The notes below the pieces were generated by a model. The model was not told the DNA's origin, searched no databases, and worked only from the letters and a program-made list of their open reading frames with translations. A stretch of DNA of 64,000 nucleotides from Monoplex corrugatus (lineage: Eukaryota > Mollusca > Gastropoda > Littorinimorpha > Ranellidae). Shown in pieces: positions 23,891 through 35,336 of this stretch (positions are counted from its first letter, which is position 1; each line of letters begins with the position of its first letter). The stretch spans positions 86,008,079 to 86,072,078 of the forward strand of contig CM060315.1 of NCBI GenBank assembly GCA_030674185.1, read 5' to 3'. A program made the position numbers and the translations under genes.

Positions 23891-24184
23891 GCAAAATGCC
23901 ACCAGCTACCGTGGAGGGTCAAGATGTGGACTTAGTGATTATACTACATACAAACACAGCACTAACAGACGGTGACTACGAGCGTATCACAGAAGAGCTG
24001 ACACTGATGTTGAGACACTTGAATGGCTCAAACAGTCATGTTAAGTTGGGCTTCATTGTGTTTGATTCACAGATCCATGTAAAGTTCATGTTGAAAGACT
24101 TAAGCAACATCTCTGAGAACGATGTCAAAAATTTCACGAGGACCTCTTCGACGGGTACCAACATTGCTGGAGCTCTTTATGCAA
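23891..24184 (+). CDS. Host gene exon 4: von Willebrand factor A domain, N-terminal part
   Basis: The acceptor is TCTCCCTACAG|GC. In the phase inherited from exon 3 it reads VDLVIILHTNTALTDGDYE, then LGFIVFDSQIHVKFML, then TSSTGTNIAGALYA. This is the beta1-alpha1, beta2-beta3 and TGTNI segment of a vWA fold. The first MIDAS motif DxSxS is not kept (HTNTA in its place), though the Thr of the TGTNI loop is present, so metal-dependent ligand binding is doubtful. Best donor: GCAA|GTGATG, phase 1. Exon 5 starts in phase 0, so this junction is off by one base as sequenced. Confidence 0.75.
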
Positions 24185-24189
24185 GTGAT

Positions 24190-24855
24190 GGAACTTTCTT
24201 TTTCTGTCTGTCTCTCTCATGTTGAAGGATATATGACGACACAGCTACGAATGCAAACATGTTTTAAGTAACTACCTTTATATAAAATGTAATAGGCTGA
24301 TGCACTTGAAGAACAATGTAATAATGTGACAAGACAGTAACCGAAAGTAAAGTACTACTCCCTACTGATGCTTATGAAGTTCAGGGATTCGTTTCTCAAA
24401 ACTATTCATCTGACTGAAAAAGTCATATATTCTATGCAAAGCTTTCAAGATGTTCCATTGCGCACATTAACACTGGTATGTTGAGACTGGCAGATATACA
24501 TTCTTTAATCAAACTGGAGTAAAATGTATGAAATCGAAAATACATGAAATTAGTCCAGTTGCCATGACAACATGTTATACGTTTGCTTATTTCAGTCAGA
24601 AACATGATCTGTTTCTTATACAACGCAAATTTGGGAAACCAACTGAGTTTCCAGAATGCAGAAACGTAGATGTTTAGATAAGTTACCAGCTTCAAGTCCT
24701 TGGGAGTACGAGTAATCGTCTCATATGAAGGCTCAGAACCAGAAGTTCTTAGCATAGAAACACAGACAAGAGCGGTTGTCTCTTGACTCAAAGTCATCTA
24801 GAATAACTTCGATTTAAAATCAGACCTATGCATTTCCATGCCATGTCTTTTTTTT
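24190..24855. other. Intron 4, no gene recognised
   Basis: The frame at 24432-24797 (minus) shows no domain I recognise. Confidence 0.45.
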
Positions 24856-26660
24856 CATGTCATCATCATCATCAAGTGCCTTGCCACATGGCGCTGGCGA
24901 TCATGGCCCTCCATATGCATCTGTCCCTTGTTGCTGCAAGCACATCTTCCACCCTCCTTGTCCTCAGCCACTCTGCAAGTCCGCCCAATATTTTCCCTGG
25001 GTCTACCTAGTGCTCTTTTTCCCTCCAGCTTTCCTGTTGTGACCAGGTGCTCCAATTCCCCTTTCCTCATAAAATGGCCTATAAATGTTGCCTGTCTTTT
25101 ACTAATATTCCTTTGAATGACCTTGTTGTGTTTGCCTCCATCAAGACTATCTCGTTTGTTTTCTTTGCTGTCCATGGAACTCTCAACCTTCTTCTTAAAA
25201 ACCATGTCTCGGCTGCCTCAATCTTGTTCTGGCTTTGCTTGTTGACTGTCCACCCTCACAACCGTATAACATTATCAGTTCTATATAACATTCAAGAACT
25301 CTCTTCCTGATGTTAATTGATAGGCATTTGTTGGTAAGAATGCTTTTCGTCTTCTTAAATGTTGTTTTGGCTTGGCGGATTCTGCTGGCTATTTCTGATG
25401 TGCATCTGCCGTCTGGTGAAATGATCGTTCCCAGGTATTTAAACTTATCAACCTGTCTGAAGGTTGTGCCGTTTCCTGTTATTTTACATGAGGGATTTCA
25501 TGTTTATTACTGATTACCATGACTTCAGTCTTCTTGCTGTTTAGCTCCAACCCCTTACATTTGCTTTCTATTTTTATTATATTCACAAGGTTTTGTAGGT
25601 CCCTTTCATTTTCTGCAGTTAGCACGGTGTCATCCGCGTATCGAATGTTGTTTATCATTTTCCTCCAAACTTTAATCCAGGTCTTCCTCTAGGTTTCTGA
25701 TGATGTTTTCGCTGTAAAGTGAAAACAGATCTGGTGACAAAATACAACCTTGTCTGACCCCTCTTTTGATATTTTAGAAAGTGCTTACATCGTTTTCTAT
25801 TCTCATTGCCGCCGTTTTTTCCCAGTACATATTTCTGATCATTCGTAGATCTTTTCCATCAATATTGAGTCTCTCTAGTTGGTTGATCAATTCTTCATTT
25901 CTTACCCGCTCGAAAGCCTTGGTATAATCAACAAAGCATAAATATAAATCCTTATTCATCTCGATTGACCTCTATATGATAGTTCTTAGGATGTATATGG
26001 CATTAGTAGTTCCTTTCCCTTCCACAAATCCACACTGTTCTTCTGCTATTTCACTTTTGATTCTATTCCTTGTCCTCATCATGATTATTCTTAAAGGATC
26101 TTTGTTACATGACTCATAAAGCTGATTGTACAATAGAGTTCGCATTCTATAGCCCCTGTTTTACTTGGAACAGCAATGAAAATTGATTTTGACATATCTT
26201 TGGGAATATTTCCGGTGTCATAAATCCCATTTAGGAGGACTGTTATTTTTTCAATGCCAAATTCCTCCAGGGCTTCAATCATCTCTGTAGTAATATTGTC
26301 TGTTCCTGGGGCTTTTCCTGGTTTCATCTTTTTCAGTGATGCTCTAACGTCATATTTCATTAAAGGTGGTCCTCCTTTCTTATAATGCGTTCTTCGTTTC
26401 TTCAAAAAGGTCTTTAATGTACTGTCCCTATCTATCTGGTATTTTGTCTTTTTCCATGATAAGCGTACCATCTTTGGATTTTAAGCAACCAGTTGATGTG
26501 CATGTCTTTTTCCTGTGGACAATTTCTTCAATTCTTCTGTACACACCCTGGGGATCCGTTTTATGTCAGTCTTCTATTTCTTTACATTTTGTTTTCAGTC
26601 AAGCTTCCATGGCTTCGATGCACCTATTCCTGATTTTTTCATGTACACTCGTCAAACATG
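24856..26660 (-). mobile_element. RTE-like LINE copy f
   Basis: The tail (TCATCATCATCATC) and AAGTGCCTTGCCACATGG lie at 24858-24890. Minus frames show the C-terminal tail (HFMRKGELEHLVTTGKLEG), then FVDYTKAFERVRNEEL and ERLNIDGKDLRMIRNMYW (25774-25959), then GKAPGTDNITTEMIEALEEF (26091-26471). The catalytic region is present near 25630 but out of frame. Numerous 1-bp indels. It sits in intron 4, antisense. Confidence 0.88.
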
Positions 26661-26814
26661 GATCTTTCAGCCGAGTTGTAGAAAATAATCCAAGCCATAG
26701 AAATGATGTATATTGAAATGTCCTAGACATCTCTTATTCTGAGCATACCAGAAACCAGGAGGTTTGACGTAAAATCACACAGCAGTCAATGGAAAATGTA
26801 AATCGATCTCTTCA

Positions 26815-26935
26815 CTGTTGCTATGGACATTAAAATGGTATGGCCATACTATCAGATCATTAGGCCTTTTGAAGTCTGTGCTACAAGACACTGTTCTGAA
26901 AAGCAGAAAGGGAGACAGACCATGCGTATTGTAAA
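26815..26935 (+). mobile_element. LINE family F fragment
   Basis: The plus strand reads KWYGHTIRSLGLLKSVLQ, then DTVLKSRKGD, matching the RWYGHVTRSSGLAKTVLQG motif of the fragment at 30005-30250 on the other strand. Only about 120 bp survive. Confidence 0.5.
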
Positions 26936-26939
26936 CATT

Positions 26940-27880
26940 ACTATGCGTGTTTATTGCTATGTTTGACAATAGTCGGCTAATTTCACTATCTGAAAAATAC
27001 ATGTCATATTCATATTCAATACGCTTTTGTCCTTATCTTGAGGCTTTCATCAGGAGAACATTTTCTGACAATCTGACGATGGGCTCAAGACAATATCAAA
27101 AGTGTGTATAACCATTGAAGAATGTTTAAATATAGTTCCCAGTCAAGAATACGTGTCCGACTTCTCTTGATACAACACTACAAAGGGCACATCAACCCCA
27201 GAGAAATCAATGAGTGCCTCTGTCAGTAGTTTTAGTGTGAAAGAGACTTTGTCTATGTTCGAATTCCAACCGATATCGGCAGAAAAGATAATGAAAGATA
27301 AAGGAAGTAAGCATGAAGAGTATGCTGACTGAAGTCAAGACCAGGTCTTCTCCCGTAAGCGAGAATTGCTCCTATTACTCCAACCACAAGAAATGGCTCT
27401 CCGGAGTAATGAAGAACCGAGGTCATGAAAAATCGAGGTTACATCAGTCCTGTTGTTTATGGTTTTGTTGGTATTCAAGCGTCCAATGTAAGGTCCTTTT
27501 TTTCTGGTTAATAAGCCACTGACTGTGCCATATTCTGAACTCACTGAACAGTTTGAGGAAAAAGACTGCAAATGTGTCAAATAAACTGGTATAAGAAGAA
27601 AATGATACTGAATATGACAGAACACATGGGTTTTATGTGTCAAGCACGGTCATAGATCAGGAAAAAATTAATGGTGCTGGTAAGTGAGCGCACAGTGTTA
27701 GTGGTACAAAAGGCAGCACAATGATAGAGGAAATACAAATAAAAAGGATTCTATGGATACTGTTTGTGTTTATACTTTTTGTGCTCAATCTGAGTTAAAA
27801 TACAACTGTAGAAAGACAGTTTTAATGGTAGGTAAAACGGTTGGTCGTAAAGTTAAGTCAATTTTTGTATGAGAAACATA
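26940..27880. other. No gene recognised
   Basis: Several short frames (for example 27335-27643 minus) but no motif. Probably decayed repeat or unique intron. Confidence 0.4.
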
Positions 27881-27884
27881 TATA

Positions 27885-28275
27885 ACTAATATCAAGAAAA
27901 ACGATAGTAATATAAATGTAATGTTGATAATGTTAATGATAATAATAATAATGTTGATAATAATTATGTTAATAATATATTGATAATAACAAAATAATAA
28001 TAACAATAATAATGTTAATAATGATAATGATAATGTTGATAATGTTACTACTACTACTACTACTACTACATACTATACTACTACTACTACTACTACCAAC
28101 GACAACAACAACAAACAATAATAATGATGATAATAATAATAATAATGATGATAACAATAATAATGATAATAACAATAATGATAATAATAATGATGATAAT
28201 AATAATGATAATGATAATGATAACAATAATAACATGTATATATCGCCAAATCTTGATACAAGAATAAAACTAAAA
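27885..28275 (-). repeat. (AAT/GAT/ACT)n array with CR1/L2-like LINE 3' end
   Basis: AT-rich trinucleotides with ACT and AAC patches fill 27885-28236. They are followed by ATATATCGCCAAATCTTGAT, like the LINE termini at 3691 and 46010. As at 3.5 kb, the tail of an antisense element survives and its body does not. Confidence 0.75.
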
Positions 28276-28289
28276 CTGAAATACTGATG

Positions 28290-29460
28290 TTGCTTGTAGA
28301 GTTACAGGTGAAGCTTCTTAAGACGCTTGATGATTCGGTAGCTAAGGCTGTAAGATCAGTCCAGCTCAAGTTTAGGGACTGGCAGAAAATGGAAAGTCCT
28401 GGACGCAATAGATACACCAGGGCAAAGACTGATGGTCATAGAAAAATACGGCACACGTTGACCAATAGGCAGGGACTGGGATCGATAAAACTGGACTGTT
28501 AATCAAAGGCCAACGGACATGCAAAAAGAGATACGATAATACAAGAGATAAAGAAAGAAGAAGACGCCAAAACAGTCCAGATGGCAGTCTAGCAAGGCCA
28601 ACAGGGACAGCGGACGACTTGGGAAAATGCACTGCAAAGAAGTCTAGACTGGAATGACCTGTAGCATATGGCCCCTCTCAGATTTAGTTTCATCCTCAGA
28701 TCTGTATATAACCCCCTGCCATCGAATGCAAATCTGGTGAAATTGGGGAAATCAAATGGCATGCCACACTGGAATATGTCCTGAGCTCATGCAAGGTAGA
28801 ACTAAGCCATAGAAGGTACACATGGAAGCACAGTCGAATGCTTCAAGAGATCGCATAAGCGATCAGTACTGCCAGGGGAAAAACATGCCACCACAAGCTC
28901 CGACAATCTTCTACACGGCTGGAAGCGGCAAGCTGTGGTCGAAAAAACGTGACATCCAGAGCATGGATGTGGGGGTCTTCTAGATGAAGCGGATAACTGG
29001 GATGCACAGCAGATTGACACAATGCAAAAACAAACAAACAAACAAACAAACAAATAAACAAACAAAACAAAAAAAACCAAAATCATCATTAAGAGTGGCG
29101 TGAGACCGGATATAGTTCTCCACTCCACTCCTATTCGTCAAAACAAATGATTCTGATCGAACTCACTGTACCATATGAAAGCAGAATAGAGGAACCCCAT
29201 ATCTACAAGACTGAAAAGTATGCCAGTCAATTTGAGGAAATCCAGCTTTCGAGCCAAAGTCTTTGCGGTGGAGTTTGGAGCACGGGAGTTGATACGCACA
29301 TTAGCCTATGACCTCGGGAAACAGCTCTCAGTTTCTGCACACAGAGAGCCAGAGCCCTACAGACAATGGCAGAAGTAGCTGGAAAGAATTTCAGCTGGAT
29401 TTGGTGGAGCAGGATAAACAAAACAAGGTTCATAAGGCTTAAACGTTCCCCATATGTTGG
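28290..29460 (+). mobile_element. LINE family E, decayed C-terminal region
   Basis: Broken plus-strand frames match a conserved post-RT region of some LINEs: LEYVLSSCKVELSHRRYTWK (about 28768-28827), later VRPDIVLHSTPIRQNK (about 29100), LIELTVPYESRIEEPHIYK (about 29157) and a block ending SWIWWSRINK (about 29392). An A-rich AAAC run (29025-29075) interrupts it. No RT catalytic motif remains. It lies in the same orientation as the host gene. Confidence 0.55.
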
Positions 29461-29874
29461 CGGTGTCTGATAGCTGTTTGGTTGAAATATACGTTGCAAG
29501 AATGACTTGGCCTTAAGACGCTTGACCAGCATGGATGCACAGCTTCGAACCCGGGAGGTATACAATTTTCGATTTTAAAAATGGCGACAGCAGAAGGACG
29601 CCCAAGAGTTTTGACGTGGGTGTGGCTGGGCCCATTTACAGCGTAAAGAGTCCAGAACACTTGCTTGATGGGGCTTCTCCTCAGAGGACCTCGTCCTATC
29701 CGGCTCTCCAAAGGGTTTCTTGTATGTATGTTGTCTGTAATATTATCCGAATAAAATTTGCTTGCGAATTTGGATTATGTAACTCTGACATTAAAAAAAG
29801 CCATTCAATTAACGTTAAGTTTGAGAGAGGGTCTCCAATGAAATTTTCATGAGATCAGTTCTATAACAGGAATC

Positions 29875-30720
29875 AACTTTGATGTAAACGGTATCAGGAA
29901 TTACCACAAAAGAAAGGATATCTTGAACCATGTCAGGAGACAACAACCTCACATTATCTTCTCACAAGAAATTTATTTAAGGAATCAATATAAAAATTAT
30001 CAGATCAATTTATAAGGTTGAATGCATAGTGAATGATGTTCCATTCAAGGCCAATCCACTCTCTGATATTGTCTTCCCATCTTTTTCTCTGTCTGCCTCT
30101 TCGTCTCCCTCCCTGAACTGTTCCCTGCAAGACGGTCTTGGCCAGTCCAGATGATCGTGTGACGTGCCCGTACCACCTCTGTTTGCGTCTTTTCACTGAA
30201 GTCAGGAGGTCTTCATACGGCCCGATGGCGTTTTCGATTCGGGTTTTCACTTCCTTATTGGTTATATGATCTTTGGTTATATGAGTTTTCCTCTCACGCC
30301 TTTAAACTGAAAAACGTAATTCTGTGGGTGGCAACCAGTTAAAATGGTTCTAGCCTAGAATTATATACAGTTTATTACCAATACAAAATTTGTCTGAAGG
30401 CTTTCTGACACATCCTAAAGTTCATTTTGCAGCATCAATTAAGAAATATCCATACATTTGTTTTGGGAATGTTCAGTCCAAACGTTTCGGAATAATGTAA
30501 CGTCTTTGTGCTAAAATTATATGACATGGTTTGTTTTAATTTCTCGTTATAATTATTTGGAGAAACAACGATAAAACAGACCAGGTGATGGAACTGATTA
30601 TTTTTGCTAAAACCTCTATGGAGCATAACAGATTTGATGTTGTAGACATCGTACAAGGAGAACAATCTCAAAATCACTGCTATAGAGCTAGAGGCAAATT
30701 TCAGAGTAAAGTTTGAAACC
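29875..30720 (+). mobile_element. L1-like LINE remnants (endonuclease start and C-terminal finger)
   Basis: 29878-30000 reads FDVNGIRNYHKRKDILNHV, then QQPHIIFSQEIYLRNQ, the opening of an APE endonuclease with its QE motif. 30435-30510 reads SIHLFWECSV and QTFRNNVTSLC, recalling the IxHLFWEC segment after the RT of L1-like elements. The RT between them is missing and a family F fragment sits there on the other strand. By eye these could be one deleted element or two unrelated scraps. Confidence 0.45.
30005..30262 (-). mobile_element. LINE family F, C-terminal fragment
   Basis: The minus strand reads TRIENAIGPYEDLLTSVKRR, QRWYGHVTRSSGLAKTVLQG and RRRGRQRKRWEDNIREWIGL. This is a well-conserved LINE C-terminal tail, uninterrupted over 80 codons. 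It is related to the fragment at 26815. Confidence 0.7.
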
Positions 30721-30764
30721 AGGGCCACTTAATTTGCCATAAAAATCACAGCTAGTGTCACATA

Positions 30765-31125
30765 TTCATCATCATCATCATCAGGTGCCCTGCCGCATGG
30801 CATTGGCGACCATGGACTTCCAACCATCTTATCTCTCGTTGCCCCAGAATCCCCCCCCCCACCCTCTTCATCCCCAGCCACTCTGCAAGTCCGTCCAGCA
30901 TTCTCTCTCTGGGTCTACCTGGTGCTTTCTTTCCCTCCAGCTTTCCCGTTGTGACCAGGTGCTCCAAATCCCCCTTCTTCATAAAATGGCCTATAAATGT
31001 TGCTTGTCTTTTCCTAATCTTCCTTATGAGTGATCTACTTGTGTCTGCCTCCATCAAGACTGTCTCGTTTGTTTTCTTTGCTGTCCATGGAACTATCAAC
31101 ATTCTTCTGAGAAACCACATATTAG
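30765..31125 (-). mobile_element. RTE-like LINE copy g, 5'-truncated
   Basis: The ATC tail at 30768-30782 and CAGGTGCCCTGCCGCATGGC are followed on the minus strand by an open frame of the C-terminal tail: MWFLRRMLIVPWTAKKTNET, RKRQATFIGHFMKKGDLEHL and GKKAPGRPRERMLDGLAEW. It stops abruptly at 31125, about 235 bp upstream of exon 5. Confidence 0.88.
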
Positions 31126-31361
31126 TTTAACAAAAGGGATGCTTGCCAGCCACACACTCCTACACACACGCACGTGTGTGTTTGTGTGAGTGTGAGTGAG
31201 TCTGTGCGCAGGCGCAGGCGCGGTAAGACAAAAACACGTTTTGTAGGACTGTATAGAGTGGACACAGAACACAAGACTGAAAATGCTGGACTGCTGTGGC
31301 TGCTGATTCTAATTGTAATTTGAACTCTATACACTGTTGTGATATCTTTTGTCTGTCACAG

Positions 31362-31503
31362 ATGGCGAGAATGGAAATGTTTTCTGTGAGAAATGGGGAT
31401 CGTCCTGATGTGCCCAATGTCATTCTCCTCATCACTGCTGCTGTGTCTGACGTCAACCCTGATGACGTCACCAAGGAAGCTGAAGCGGCCAAAAAGGGAC
31501 AAG
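31362..31503 (+). CDS. Host gene exon 5: vWA domain, middle part
   Basis: The acceptor is ATCTTTTGTCTGTCACAG|ATGGCG. It reads MARMEMFSVRNGDRPDVP, then NVILLITAAVSDVNPDDV and a lysine-rich stretch ending KKGQ. This is the alpha3-beta4 part of a vWA domain; the usual ITDG is ITAA here, so a second metal-site Asp is missing. The donor ACAAG|GTCTGT leaves phase 1, which fits exon 6 exactly. Relative to exon 4 the acceptor gives one base too many. Confidence 0.78.
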
Positions 31504-31524
31504 GTCTGTTTTCATTTGAGTGAG

Positions 31525-31625
31525 TGAGAGAGAGAGAGAGAGAGAAAGGAAGTAGGGAGGAAGAGGCAGAGAGACAGACAAACAGAACAGACAGACAGAC
31601 AGAAGACAGACAGACAGACAGAGGA
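31525..31625. repeat. (GA)n/(CAGA)n repeat
   Basis: GA repeats 31526-31545 and CAGA/GACA repeats 31570-31622, starting just downstream of the exon 5 donor. Confidence 0.9.
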
Positions 31626-31629
31626 GTGG

Positions 31630-32061
31630 TGGTCAGATATACCTTAGACTCCGGCTCATGTAAACCCTATGTAGATCTGACACACACAGTATCTCTTCTA
31701 ATTTGCCCATTCACTTTCCAGAGAGGAGACCATCCTAATTTTAAAGCTACTCGCTCTTTTATTGCACTTTATCTAGCAACAAACATTTAGAAGAAAAAAA
31801 CTGAATATGTCATTGCACATACACACACTCATTTGTTACTAAAAAAAATATAAAAAACAAAAGAAAAGAAAAACCCTCATGATAGTCGTGATTTTATTTT
31901 TTTGATAGTTCAAGTACATTTTCCTGCCCAACCATGCAAGCAGATACCCCCTCGCCGTCACCGTGAGAATACCCAAGCCTTTAACCATCCAGTGAAGTCT
32001 GAAACCACTAACATTCTTTACAATTCCATATATGCACGCGGACACACACACACATGCGATA
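31630..32061. other. Intron 5 start, no gene recognised
   Basis: A-rich stretches (31790-31880) and no conserved frame. Confidence 0.45.
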
Positions 32062-32524
32062 TATATCATGTGCCCTGCTGCATGGCGTTGGCAATCATGG
32101 ACTCCATATGTATCTATCCCTTGTTGCCGTAAACACGTCTTCCACCCTGTCTGTCCTCAGCCACCCTGCAAGTTCGTCAATATTTTCTCCCCGGGTCTAC
32201 CTGGTGCTCTCTTTCCCTCCAGCTTTCCTGTTGTGACCAGGTGCTCCAATTCCCCCTTTCTCATAAAATGGCCTATAAATGCTGCCTGTCTTTACCTAAT
32301 ATTCCTTATGAATGAGCTTCTTGTGTCTCCCTCCATCAAGACTGTCTCGTTCGTTTTCTTCGCTGTCCATGGAACTCTCAACATTCTTCTTAGAAACCAC
32401 ATCTCGGCTGCCTCAATCTTGTTCTGGCTTTGCCTGTTGACTGTCCACGCCTCACAATTGTATAACATTATCGGTTCTATATAACATTCAAGAACTCTCT
32501 TCCCGATGTTAATTGATAAGCATT

Positions 32525-32858
32525 TAATACAACAAGACAAGACAGGCGCAAATTTTCGGCAAACTGGCCTTTGTCAAGCGTAAGACTACAAACAAACAAA
32601 CAAACACACACCAGATACAAAAATTAGGAGAAAAAGACTGAAACTTCCCTGCTGCTGGGTCCAATGTGAGTTTATTCCTTCTCTGGTGTTTGTTTATTTG
32701 TTTGTTTGTTTGTGATCTTACGCTTGACAAAGGCCAATTGGCAATTTGTGCCTGTCATGTCTTGTTGTATTAAATACGCGTTCTTATTCTTCTTTCGTGT
32801 TTTTTCTGGTTCCTGTTTGCTTGAACGTGGGCAGTCACACTTGTTTTGGATTTTGACT
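32525..32858. repeat. Dispersed repeat P head-to-head pair inserted in RTE copy h
   Basis: The left arm reads AATACAACAAGACAAGACAGG ending in CCTTTGTCAAGCGTAAGAC. The right arm, opposite orientation, reads CTTACGCTTGACAAAGGCCA, then TCTTGTTGTATTAAATACGC and on to GGCAGTCACACTTGTTTTGG. Flanking RTE sequence is GCATTT on the left and TTTGTTGG on the right, where uninterrupted copies have GCATTTGTTGG, suggesting a TTT duplication of about 3 bp. Confidence 0.75.
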
Positions 32859-34144
32859 TTGTTGGTAAGAATACTTTTCATCTTTTTGAATGCTGTTCTG
32901 GCTCGGCCGATTCTGTTGGCTACTTCTGATGTGCATCTGCCGCCTGGTTAGGATGACTGTTCCCAGATATTTAAACTTATCAACCTGTCTGAAGGTTGTG
33001 CCGTTTGCTGTTATTCTGCATGAGGGGATTTCATGTTTTTACTGATTACCATGACTTCAGCCTTCTTGCTATTTAGCTCCAACTTTAATTTTTGCTTTCT
33101 ATTTCTACTATAATTACAAGGTTTTGTAGTCCCTTTCTGTAATTAGCACGGTGTCATCTGTGTAACGAATGTTGTTTATCATTTTTCCAACCTTTAATCC
33201 AGCGCATTCTTCTAGGTTTCTCATGATGTTTTCGCTGTAAAGTGAAAACAGATCTGGTGACAAAACACAATCTTGTCTGACCCTCTTTTGATGTTTTGGA
33301 AAGAGCTTATATCGTTTTCTATTCTCATTACAGCTGTTTGTTCCCATACATATTTCTGATCATTCGTAGATCTTTTCCATCAATATTGAGTCTTTCTAGT
33401 TGGTTGATCAATTCTTCATGTCTTACCCGATCGAAAGTTTTGGTATAATCAACAAAGCATAAATATGTCAGGTCGGATAGATGTATCCGCTACTGGTAAC
33501 CTGGAACCCAGTACTACCTGTCACAGGGTCGAATTGCTGGCGACTAAACCAGCACCCCCACCAGTCATCTCAGGAGGATGGTGGGGAGGGTGGCTAGAAA
33601 CCCTGTGGAAATAAATTAGATCCATCAAAGGGCGCCAGCTGTGAAGAGCTACCCGCGGCCATCTAGCTAAGGCAGTAAACCCTGCCAATGAATCCGGTGT
33701 GGGGCCCCTAAGGTGGTTGGATGGAAAACTTTGTCACTTTCCGGCAGCTCCTGCGGCCGCGTTGGCACCAAAACGTAACAGCCCTGCTGTTCCTTTGGAT
33801 CTGTCAGCGAGGTGGAGAGGGGGGACAAGTTGCATGGGCAACAGCCTGTCTTCCATACTACACTGCCCAGGCTTACATCCGTTCATTCATCCACAAACAC
33901 TCTGCACCTACGACCTGGAGAGGACACTCCAGCCTCCTACTAACACTAGTGTCGGCACAACACGGGAAGCAACAGATACCGGTGATAAGTCATCGCTCAA
34001 CTGGCGTAGAGCTGACGCCAGGGGTTGCTTTTGACGGTGGAAGAGACCTTCATGTCTTACTGGACAGCTACCGCCCGCCTAAGCTGGGCAGCCCCCAGCC
34101 AATCAGGTGCTGTCCCGCCACGACCTGCCTTCTTCATTGGGTGC

Positions 34145-35336
34145 ATGAAGATTAGAAGAAAATCTGACAAGCAGGTCGTTAACTACCGCACCAGGCAAAA
34201 AGAAAAATTCAATTCAGGAAACGGATCAGGAAAAGGATCAGTAGTGAAACTGGGCTGCTGGAATGTCCGAACAATGATGCCTGGGCTCTTCCAAGATCTA
34301 CAAGACATCAGCGACGCCAGAAAGACCGCCGTCATAAACAGCGAGCTAAAGAGGCTCAATGTGGACATTGCCACTCTGCAGGAAACACGGCTGGCTGACT
34401 CAGGAACACTAAAGGAAAGGGACTACACCTTCTTCTGGCAAGGAAAGAGTTCTGATGCCTCAAGAGAGTACGGAGTAGGCTTTGCAGTAAGGAACAGCCT
34501 GCTGAACATGATTGAACCAGGCAGCGGCGGTTCAGAGCGACACTTGATTCCTCCACCTCAACACCACCGAAGACTATGTCACTCTCATCAGCGTTTATGC
34601 CCCAACTCTGTCTGCCTCTCCAGACGCCAAGCATGAGTTCTACGAAAATCTTGCATCAACCATAAGGAACATCCCCAGGACAGAACAACTTGTTCTCCTG
34701 AGCGACTTCAACGCCAGAGTGGGTGCAGACAATGACTCATGGCCCTCCTGCCTCGGTTCGTTTGGAGTGGGGAAAATGAATGAGAATGGACAGCGACTGC
34801 TTGAGTTTTGCGCCTGCCATGAACTGTGCATCGCCAACTCCTTCTTCAAGACGAAGCCTCAACACAAAGTGTCCTGGAGGCACCCGCGCTCAAAACATTG
34901 GCACCAACTGGATTTGATCCTAGTAAGACGTGCCGCTATCAAAAACATTCTCCACACTCGCTCTTATCACAGCGCAGACTGCGACACAGACCACTCTCTG
35001 GTACATATATGTTGCAAGATCAGACTGCAACCAAAGAAGTTCCACTGCTCAAAGAAACGAGGGAACCCACGCATTGACGTCAGCAAGATGTCTCAGCCAG
35101 ATCTTGTAGAACAGTTCGCAGAGGCCTTTCAGAGAGAATACGATGCATTGCAGCCCAGAGACTCTGCCACAGAGAGATGGGAAACGCTACGAGACACCAT
35201 GCACCGCATTGCTATGGCCACCTTTGGAAAGAAAACTGTAAAGTCCCATGACTGGTTTGAGGCCAAATCATCAGAGATGATCCCACTGTTGAGGCCAAGC
35301 GCGCCGCACTCACCGAGTATAAGCGGTCACCAGTGA
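34145..35336 (+). pseudogene. LINE family B APE endonuclease domain
   Basis: It starts MKIRRKSDKQVVNYRTRQ. Endonuclease motifs in order: LGCWNVRTMM, VDIATLQETRL (catalytic Glu), then after a frame change near 34545 VYAPT and LLSDFNARVG (catalytic Asp/Asn), HQLDLILVRR and DCDTDHSLV (the SDH-type motif as TDH). In active elements this nicks target DNA. One frameshift near 34545 and a change near 35336 break it. Confidence 0.82.
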
